From the NCBI GenBank assembly GCA_016706225.1, contig JADJKB010000008.1, positions 248,001-312,000 of the forward strand: 64,000 nt of DNA, given 5' to 3'. The notes under the pieces were generated by a model. The model ran no database searches. It saw only the letters and a list, made by a program, of their open reading frames with translations, and was not told the origin of the DNA. How positions within the stretch are numbered: the stretch's first letter is position 1; each line of letters starts with the position of its first letter. The position numbers were made by a program, and so were the translations under genes. The DNA is from Myxococcales bacterium (lineage in GTDB: Bacteria > Myxococcota_A > Polyangia > Polyangiales > Polyangiaceae). Below, one piece after another: positions 58,467 through 64,000 of the stretch.

Positions 58467-61400
58467 ATGAGCGACAACCTGAAAGCGTCGCGGGCGCGCA
58501 CTGTCACCCGGTTGATTCTGGCGCTGCTCGCCCTTGCGTTGTTCGTAGCGGTGCTCCTGGCCGTTGCCCTGCGGAGGCCGCCGCCGGTGAAGGCCTCTCC
58601 GATCCAGGCTCGCCTCGAGCTCGCGGCGGGTGAGGTCAGCGTCGACTCCGGCCAAGGCGCCGAGCGCGCCGTCAGTGGCACCCCGCTGTTTGCCGACGCG
58701 AAGATCAGCACCGACAAGGGCGCCCGCGCGCTGGTGCGCCTGCCGGACGGGTCGCGCCTGTTCCTGCGCGGAGAGAGCAGCATCAAGCTCGGTACCGAGG
58801 CCGTCACCCTCGAGGCAGGGGAGTACTTCCTCGACGCACCGCCCACGGACAGAAAGGCGATGCTGCATCAGATCGCCGGCACCCTGGTCACGGCGGCCGA
58901 AGCGGGTGTTGCGATCCGTCGCGACGGAGCCGACGCCAGCATCTACGTCGCCCGCGGCATGGCGACCGTCAGCGGCAAAGGCGGCCGCGCCGAGGTCAAG
59001 GCGGGCGAGCAGGCGGTGGTGAAGGGCGAAGCCGCGCCCAACGTCGCGTCGCTGGCGTTCTGGGAAGACTGGACCGGGGGCATGGCGGACTTTGCTTCCG
59101 GCGGCGGAGTGCCCGGCGCCGGAAGCGGCACCATCTACGGCGTCGACGTCGGCGCGATGCCCGGCAGCGCGGCTCGACGTCTGGAGATCAGTCGACAGAA
59201 CGTGCGCGCCGTGGTGCGCGAGGGGCTGAGCGAGACGGAGGTCGACCAGACCTTCTTCAATCCCGGCGAGCGGGACGTCGAGGGTTGGTACTGGTTCAGC
59301 GTGCCCGACAAGGCCAGCGTCACGAGTTTTGCGCTCGAGACCAACGGCACCCTGGTCGAGGGCGAATTCATCGAGTCGAAGGAGGCCGCCGTTCAGTACA
59401 CCGCCGCCAAGAGCACCGGACATTCTCCGGCCATCTTGGAGTGGGTCGACGGGAAGACCTATCGCGCACGGATCTATCCGATCCGCTCCGGCGGCACCCG
59501 ACGGGTCGTGCTGCGTTACGTCCAGATCAACCCATCGAACGACGGCAAGCTGACTTTCGTCTACCCGATGGGGCAGGGGGATCCGGTTCGCATCGGCGAG
59601 TTCTCCCTCAGCGTCGACCTTGGCGAAGTGGGGCCCAGGATGAAGATCGCCACCTTGGTCGACGCGCGCGTGGAAGGGAACGGCCGCAACGTGACCATGC
59701 GCCGCAGCGGTTACACGCCGCGCGCAGATTTTCAGCTCGAGGCGACGCTGCCGGACAAACGCCCGCCGCTCGCGGTGTCTCGTTACAAGGGTGACGGAGA
59801 GAGCGCTGACTACGTGATGGTGCGCTACACGCCGGACCTCGACTGGAAGGGCGTGAAGCAACAGCGCGGCGACGTGGTCGTGGTGGTCGACACCTCGGCA
59901 GCCGGGGACGAGTCTGCGCGTCAGCTCAAGACCGCGACGGCCGAGTCCGTGCTGCGTGCGCTTTCGGACGAAGATCGGTTCGTGCTCGTCGCCCTCGACG
60001 TTCGGCCGACCGTCTTGCACCCGAAAGAGGGCATGGCGTCGGCCAGCGATGGCGAGATCGCCAAGGCGCTCGAGGCCCTGGCCGGACATCCCGCGGGCGG
60101 CGCCACGGACATCGCCAGCATGTTCGACGTCTCCCTCGCGCGGTTGCACGCGGCCGAGCAGCCGGCCGTCGTTTACGTTGGCGACGGCAACGCAACCAGC
60201 GGTGAGATGAGCGGGGAGCAGATCGTCGAGCGCCTGCGGCGTGCTCTCGGTACGTCGCGCGCGCGCCTGTTCACGGTGGGGGTGGGCTCCGACGCCAACT
60301 ATCCGCTGCTGGCCGAGCTCGCACGCGCGGGCGGCGGCACGGCGTTCCGCGTCGACGAAGCGGAGCAGACGACGGCACGGGCGCTCGAGCTGACGGCGGC
60401 CCTCAAGGTGCCGACCATCACCGATCTCGAGATCGATCTGGGTGCGGGGCTCGACGAGCCCTTCTCGAGCGCGAGCGGCAAGGTGAGCCGCGGGCAAGAG
60501 GTGGTAGTGCTCGCACGCAGCCACCACGATTTGCCCAAACGTGTGAAGGTCAAGGGGCGGATTGGCGGGGAGCAGTTCGCCAAGGAGTACGAAGCGGAGC
60601 GCGAGACCAGTGTGATCGCGGAGTTCGTGCCGCGGCTCTGGGCAGCCGAGTACATGCGCCGCCTCTTGGGCAACGCCCAAGGACCCGATGCCGAGCGCGG
60701 GCGCATCGTCGCGCTCGGGCTGGAGTACGGCCTGATGACGCCGTTCACCAGCATCTTGGCGCTCGAGAGCGAGCGCGCGTATCAGCAAATGGGAATAGGT
60801 CGCAAGCGCAGCAAGCTGCGCGGCAAACAGCTCACGTTGCTCGAGATGGACGACGACACGGAGCGGCGGGTCGGGCTCCGCCACGCAGCGCTAACGCCGC
60901 CTGGCTTCATGCCGCTCGGTTGCAGCAAGATGGATCCCTTCGGGGGCTCGAACGAGAAGGAAGCGCCCGCCACCCAGAGTGCACCCGAGTCGGCCAAGGC
61001 CGGCTACGCCGGGCCCCGCGCCGACATGGCGCAGCGCGAGAGCAACGCCGAGCCGGCCGCGGCCCCCATGCCGGCCTCGCCGGCTTTGGATCCCGCACCC
61101 GCGGAGGCCATGGAGGAGAAGACCGAGGTCGGGGCCATGGGTGCGCGCGGCGGTGCGGCCGCGCCCGCTCCGGCGAAGGCGGCGATGCGGCCGCGAGCCC
61201 GGCCCATGAAGCTCGACGGGGACGACGAGGCCGACAAACCGGCGTCGGGGCCCACGCCGACGCCCACGGCGCCGCCCATGCTCGAGAAGAAGAAGGTCGC
61301 AGAGGTCGCCAAGGATCAGGGGCTCGGGCGAGCCAACCAGAAACAACTCGCCGATGTTGATCGGACCGCTGGTGGCAAGCTTGGCGGTGGCTGGCAGCCG

Positions 61401-62678
61401 ACGCTGCAGACCTGCAGTGACGCCGCAGCGCGCCCGCTCCGGGAGCGGGTCTTGCTCTGGCAGAAGCGGCTGAAGACGGCTCGGAATCCGAGTGACATCA
61501 CCCAGCGCTACGACGCGGCGGTAGCATCGTGCGAGCTGTCGGACTGGCGCGCGGAGCGCACGTTCCTCGACCTGATGCAGCGTCGTGTCGACGGCGAAGC
61601 GTCCGCAACGGTGGTGCTCTCCCACTTCTCGGGTCGCCCCGAGGTGCAGAAGTTCCTTGCCAAGTTGCTCCTGCGCCGAGCGGTGGACGCTCGGCTCGTG
61701 GCTGCAGTGGAGCGTGCGCTGTTCGGCACTGCGGTGGACTGGGTGAAGCTCGACCTGGATCTGTCGGAGCTCGAAGACGTCGAAAAACGCATCTCCAAGG
61801 TGCGCGAAGCCATCGCCAAGGCGCCGGAAGATCCCAACGGCGGCGTGCGTCTGGTCAAGCTGCTGGTCGAGGCCGACAAGAAGGACGAAGCGGTCGCCCT
61901 CGGACGGCGCCTGCGAGATCAAGGCTTCTTGACCCCCAACATCGCGCGGGAGATCGGCGATGTCCTGGCCCGCGCCGGCTTCGAGGACGACGCCGTGCGG
62001 ACCTACTCCGAGATCGTCGAGTTCGATCCGGACGGCATCGACTCGCGGCGGCTCCTGGGCGACATCTATCTGGGTCACGGCTGGTACGAGCCGGCTTACA
62101 GCCAGTACCGCACGATCACGGAGATGGCGAAGGACGACGCGCTCGGTTGGCTCAGGCTCGCTGCGGCTGCGGCGGGCGCGGGGCGCATCGACGAGGCCTT
62201 GCGGCTCGAGCGTAAGATCGCCAACGCGCAGGGCACGCCCGGACCCACGGATCCGCGTCGCTGGGCTCGCATGTTGTCGGCGGCCCGGCTGGCGCGACTG
62301 ATCGACAAACCTCCGCAGGGCGCCAACCCCGAGAGTGTGAAGCGCGAGCTGAAGGAGCTGCAGCTGTTCAGCGGACAAGGCACGCTCGTCTTGCTCACCT
62401 GGGAAGATCTGACGGCGGATCTGCAGCTCGTCTCCCAGCTCGACGGCAAGGACGTCGGTCTCGGGGAGGCCACGGACGCTGCCAAGTCTGGGCTGTCGTC
62501 GCTCCTGATGACGTCGCAAGACTTCGAGCACGCGGCGTTCGCCGCGCGTCTCCGGAGCCCACGCCGCGACGCGCCGACGAAGCTCTTCCGGCAGGACGTG
62601 AGCTGGAACGGCAAGGACTTCAAGGTGACCATCAAGCCCATCGAGCTGCCGGCGAAGAGCGCGGACGTCGCGCTCTAG
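58467..62678 (+). CDS. Giant FecR - VIT - VWA - TPR protein, membrane-anchored
   Basis: A 1403-residue protein, GGAGGATGAA before the ATG. An uncleaved helix near 15-36 (ILALLALALFVAVLLAVAL) anchors it. Residues 60-185 are a FecR-like beta-sandwich (GTPLFADAKISTDKGARALV, VRLPDGSRLFLRG). The VIT domain follows (EISRQNVRAVVREGLSETEV, FFNPGERDVEGWYWF, PSNDGKLTFVYPMGQG), then a VWA domain (VVVVVDTSAAGDESARQ; MIDAS changed to DTSAA) to about 640. A low-complexity Ala/Pro/Lys region (about 830-960) and TPR-like helices (about 1110-1310) end the protein. It may form a surface or periplasmic scaffold with the upstream VWA protein. Confidence 0.9.
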   Translation: MSDNLKASRARTVTRLILALLALALFVAVLLAVALRRPPPVKASPIQARLELAAGEVSVDSGQGAERAVSGTPLFADAKISTDKGARALVRLPDGSRLFLRGESSIKLGTEAVTLEAGEYFLDAPPTDRKAMLHQIAGTLVTAAEAGVAIRRDGADASIYVARGMATVSGKGGRAEVKAGEQAVVKGEAAPNVASLAFWEDWTGGMADFASGGGVPGAGSGTIYGVDVGAMPGSAARRLEISRQNVRAVVREGLSETEVDQTFFNPGERDVEGWYWFSVPDKASVTSFALETNGTLVEGEFIESKEAAVQYTAAKSTGHSPAILEWVDGKTYRARIYPIRSGGTRRVVLRYVQINPSNDGKLTFVYPMGQGDPVRIGEFSLSVDLGEVGPRMKIATLVDARVEGNGRNVTMRRSGYTPRADFQLEATLPDKRPPLAVSRYKGDGESADYVMVRYTPDLDWKGVKQQRGDVVVVVDTSAAGDESARQLKTATAESVLRALSDEDRFVLVALDVRPTVLHPKEGMASASDGEIAKALEALAGHPAGGATDIASMFDVSLARLHAAEQPAVVYVGDGNATSGEMSGEQIVERLRRALGTSRARLFTVGVGSDANYPLLAELARAGGGTAFRVDEAEQTTARALELTAALKVPTITDLEIDLGAGLDEPFSSASGKVSRGQEVVVLARSHHDLPKRVKVKGRIGGEQFAKEYEAERETSVIAEFVPRLWAAEYMRRLLGNAQGPDAERGRIVALGLEYGLMTPFTSILALESERAYQQMGIGRKRSKLRGKQLTLLEMDDDTERRVGLRHAALTPPGFMPLGCSKMDPFGGSNEKEAPATQSAPESAKAGYAGPRADMAQRESNAEPAAAPMPASPALDPAPAEAMEEKTEVGAMGARGGAAAPAPAKAAMRPRARPMKLDGDDEADKPASGPTPTPTAPPMLEKKKVAEVAKDQGLGRANQKQLADVDRTAGGKLGGGWQPTLQTCSDAAARPLRERVLLWQKRLKTARNPSDITQRYDAAVASCELSDWRAERTFLDLMQRRVDGEASATVVLSHFSGRPEVQKFLAKLLLRRAVDARLVAAVERALFGTAVDWVKLDLDLSELEDVEKRISKVREAIAKAPEDPNGGVRLVKLLVEADKKDEAVALGRRLRDQGFLTPNIAREIGDVLARAGFEDDAVRTYSEIVEFDPDGIDSRRLLGDIYLGHGWYEPAYSQYRTITEMAKDDALGWLRLAAAAAGAGRIDEALRLERKIANAQGTPGPTDPRRWARMLSAARLARLIDKPPQGANPESVKRELKELQLFSGQGTLVLLTWEDLTADLQLVSQLDGKDVGLGEATDAAKSGLSSLLMTSQDFEHAAFAARLRSPRRDAPTKLFRQDVSWNGKDFKVTIKPIELPAKSADVAL

Positions 62679-62699
62679 GGCCAGCGGCGCCAGCGAGCC

Positions 62700-63467
62700 G
62701 TGAACCTGCTCCTGTTCGAACGAACGGAGGTCGGCGAGGCCTCTCGGGTCGTCCTCGCCGACGCGCGCGGAGCGCACCTGACTCGGGTGCTCCGCGTGGT
62801 TGTCGGAGACGAGGTCCGGGCCGGCGTGATTGGTGGGCCCGTCGGGACTGCCAGAGTGCTCGAGCTCGACGCGGAGCGGGTCGTGCTCGACGTCGCGGCG
62901 GTCCTCGGCGGGAGCGTGCCAGACCGGCCGCGGGTCGATCTGGTCCTCGCCCTGCCGCGTCCCAAGGTTTTCGCGCGGCTGCTGCCCGACATCACTGCCC
63001 TGGGTGTGGGCAGTGTATGGGTGACCGGCGCCGCGCGCGTCGAACGCTACTATTTCGACTCGCATCGGCTGGATGCCGACGAGATCCGCCGCCGCTGCCT
63101 CGAGGGGCTGACCCAAGCGCGGGACACGCGCTTGCCCGCGATCAGCGTCCAGCGATCGCTCGAGAGCACCGTGAAAGACCGCCTACCGCCGGGTGGTCGC
63201 CGGGTTTTTGCCGATCTTCCTCGGGGCAGTGACGCGGGCGACCTGCGCGAGAGCTGCGCCGCGCTTCGCCCCGAGGAGCGGATCGTGATCGCCATTGGTC
63301 CCGAGGGCGGTTGGCTCGATGCCGAGCGGGCGCTGCTGGACAGAGCGGGATTCGTGGCCATGAGTCTCGGTCCGCGGGTGCTCAGCGTCGGGGTCGCGTG
63401 TGCGGTGGCGCTCGGCCTCGCTCACGCAGCGCTTCGCAGTCGGGCTGACGTTCCGCTCACGCGCTGA
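62700..63467 (+). CDS. rsmE: 16S rRNA (uracil-1498-N3)-methyltransferase
   Basis: A 255-residue SPOUT-class methyltransferase with a GTG start, 21 nt after the upstream stop. N-terminal PUA-like beta domain: HLTRVLRVVVGDEVRAG. The knotted catalytic domain has VDLVLALPRPKVFARLL, VTGAARVERYYFDS, RIVIAIGPEGGWLDAERALL and MSLGPRVLSVGVACAVAL, the last two being the SAM-binding loops. RsmE methylates U1498 of 16S rRNA in the 30S subunit. The 3' end overlaps the convergent radical SAM gene by 11 nt. Confidence 0.95.
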   Translation: MNLLLFERTEVGEASRVVLADARGAHLTRVLRVVVGDEVRAGVIGGPVGTARVLELDAERVVLDVAAVLGGSVPDRPRVDLVLALPRPKVFARLLPDITALGVGSVWVTGAARVERYYFDSHRLDADEIRRRCLEGLTQARDTRLPAISVQRSLESTVKDRLPPGGRRVFADLPRGSDAGDLRESCAALRPEERIVIAIGPEGGWLDAERALLDRAGFVAMSLGPRVLSVGVACAVALGLAHAALRSRADVPLTR

Positions 63468-64000
63468 CCTTCACCGTGAGGCCGAGGGCCCGGATGCGGC
63501 GTGCGAGTTGCTCGAGCACCTCCGGCGACACCTTGTCTAGCTGTGGGGCCTCGGGCTGATGGGAGGCACGAGCCAACGTGTAGAGGTGCACCCCAGCGAG
63601 CGGCACGCCATCGCGGCGGAGCTCACGGAGCAGCTTCAGGTAGGCGTGCTCCTCGCGGGCGTCGGGAGTGGCGCCATGCCACGAAAACCAGCACGTCTGC
63701 AGCCACGTGGGGCAGGCCAGGGCGGCGGTTCGGAGTTTCTCCGCGTGGTCCTCGGGGGACGCGTGGCAATTATTGACGCGCAGGCTGCCTTCGGCGGTGG
63801 CGCTATCCAGTTTGAACCAGATTTCTCCGTGGTGTTTCGCCATGCTGCGAACCGCGTCGAGCACCGGGGGTTTTCCGAGCATCGACCCGTTCGTGATCAG
63901 TATTAACCGCAGCGGGGGGGCGATGTTCCGCGCTTCGAGTGTCCGTACCACTACGTCCAGCGCGGCTGGGAAATCTGGCGAGGTCGTGGGTTCGCCGTTG
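63457..64000 (-). CDS. Radical SAM protein, partial (N-terminus outside window)
   Basis: The C-terminal 180 residues of a radical SAM enzyme; the frame is open through the right edge. The edge codons read NGEPTTSPDFP, the GEPT motif after the first barrel strand that positions the SAM amino group, followed by LILITNGSML, GEIWFKLDSA and HTLTWFSWHG-like text around CWFSWHGATP. This layout resembles COG0731-type wyosine-like or small anaerobic-activating radical SAM proteins. The CxxxCxxC cluster would lie upstream, beyond the window. Family subtype is uncertain. Confidence 0.8.
   Translation of the reverse strand, partial: NGEPTTSPDFPAALDVVVRTLEARNIAPPLRLILITNGSMLGKPPVLDAVRSMAKHHGEIWFKLDSATAEGSLRVNNCHASPEDHAEKLRTAALACPTWLQTCWFSWHGATPDAREEHAYLKLLRELRRDGVPLAGVHLYTLARASHQPEAPQLDKVSPEVLEQLARRIRALGLTVKVSA

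Noticed and set aside
58113..63116. Long minus-strand frames under the VIT/VWA gene
   Set aside because: Shadows of the 1403-codon gene; no start signals or recognised domains.
1..64000. tRNA or rRNA genes
   Set aside because: No cloverleaf-like GGTTCGAATCC arm or rRNA-like stretch was noticed on reading; a dedicated scan (for example tRNA covariance models) would be decisive.

Overview
The window is high-GC DNA with very few spacers and looks like a chromosomal segment of a predatory or soil delta-type bacterium (Myxococcota, most likely class Polyangia). The reasons are several Hanks-type Ser/Thr kinases, one of them directly behind pyruvate kinase; many lipoproteins with Asp/Ala/Gly-rich tails; a FecR/VIT/VWA/TPR giant exported protein; CARDB, HEAT and TerB proteins of unknown role; and an HNH endonuclease gene with the SLTALTDDEL-type N-terminus that I associate with Polyangia. 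The taxonomic call is inference. I saw no rRNA, tRNA, CRISPR array, intact insertion sequence or prophage.

Layout. 1-2642 (minus): ferredoxin, two lipoproteins and a partial DUF882 protein. 2762-5246 (plus): Cys-rich lipoprotein overlapping two DppB/DppC-like permeases that have no ATPase or binding protein nearby. 5255-11503 (minus): a clade-II (atypical) nitrous oxide reductase operon, nosZ-nosB-like-nosD-nosF-nosL-nosY, preceded by a fasciclin lipoprotein (11740-12306). 12421-15138 (plus): overlapping HEAT, TerB-like and 2-oxoacid dehydrogenase E1-alpha genes, closed by a hairpin. 15139-17413: gene-poor stretch with an HNH gene that appears frameshifted at its 5' end. 17414-22032: YCII-like, CARDB and Gcr-type recombinase genes, then a palindrome-rich repeat cluster. 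22033-35657: dihydrolipoyl dehydrogenase, PspA, a degenerate ATPase, an orphan FlhB/SctU, an M48 peptidase, an acyl/acetyltransferase, an HD phosphohydrolase, an XPB-like accessory protein and lysA. 35758-45430: pyruvate kinase plus kinase, PHP metallohydrolase, methyltransferase, TMTC-like membrane protein, Leu/Glu-type dehydrogenase. 45431-46276: decayed genes. 46277-54746: a four-gene redox/signalling operon. 54940-64000: ABC-F protein, two VWA proteins, rsmE and a partial radical SAM gene.

The most unusual part is 46277-54746. It encodes, in near-overlapping order: a catalytic-looking Ser/Thr kinase with a membrane anchor; a protein fusing a cytosolic pseudokinase, one membrane helix and a periplasmic pentaheme cytochrome; a protein fusing two cyclic-nucleotide-binding domains, four [4Fe-4S] motifs and five membrane helices carrying two H-x13-H pairs (as in ferric reductase/NOX di-heme b proteins); and a protein fusing a periplasmic tetraheme domain, two Fe-S motifs and a thioredoxin-reductase-like FAD/NAD(P) domain. 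Together these could form a transmembrane electron conduit between NAD(P)H and periplasmic hemes, gated by phosphorylation and a cyclic nucleotide. The domain content is visible in the sequence; the joint function is inference.
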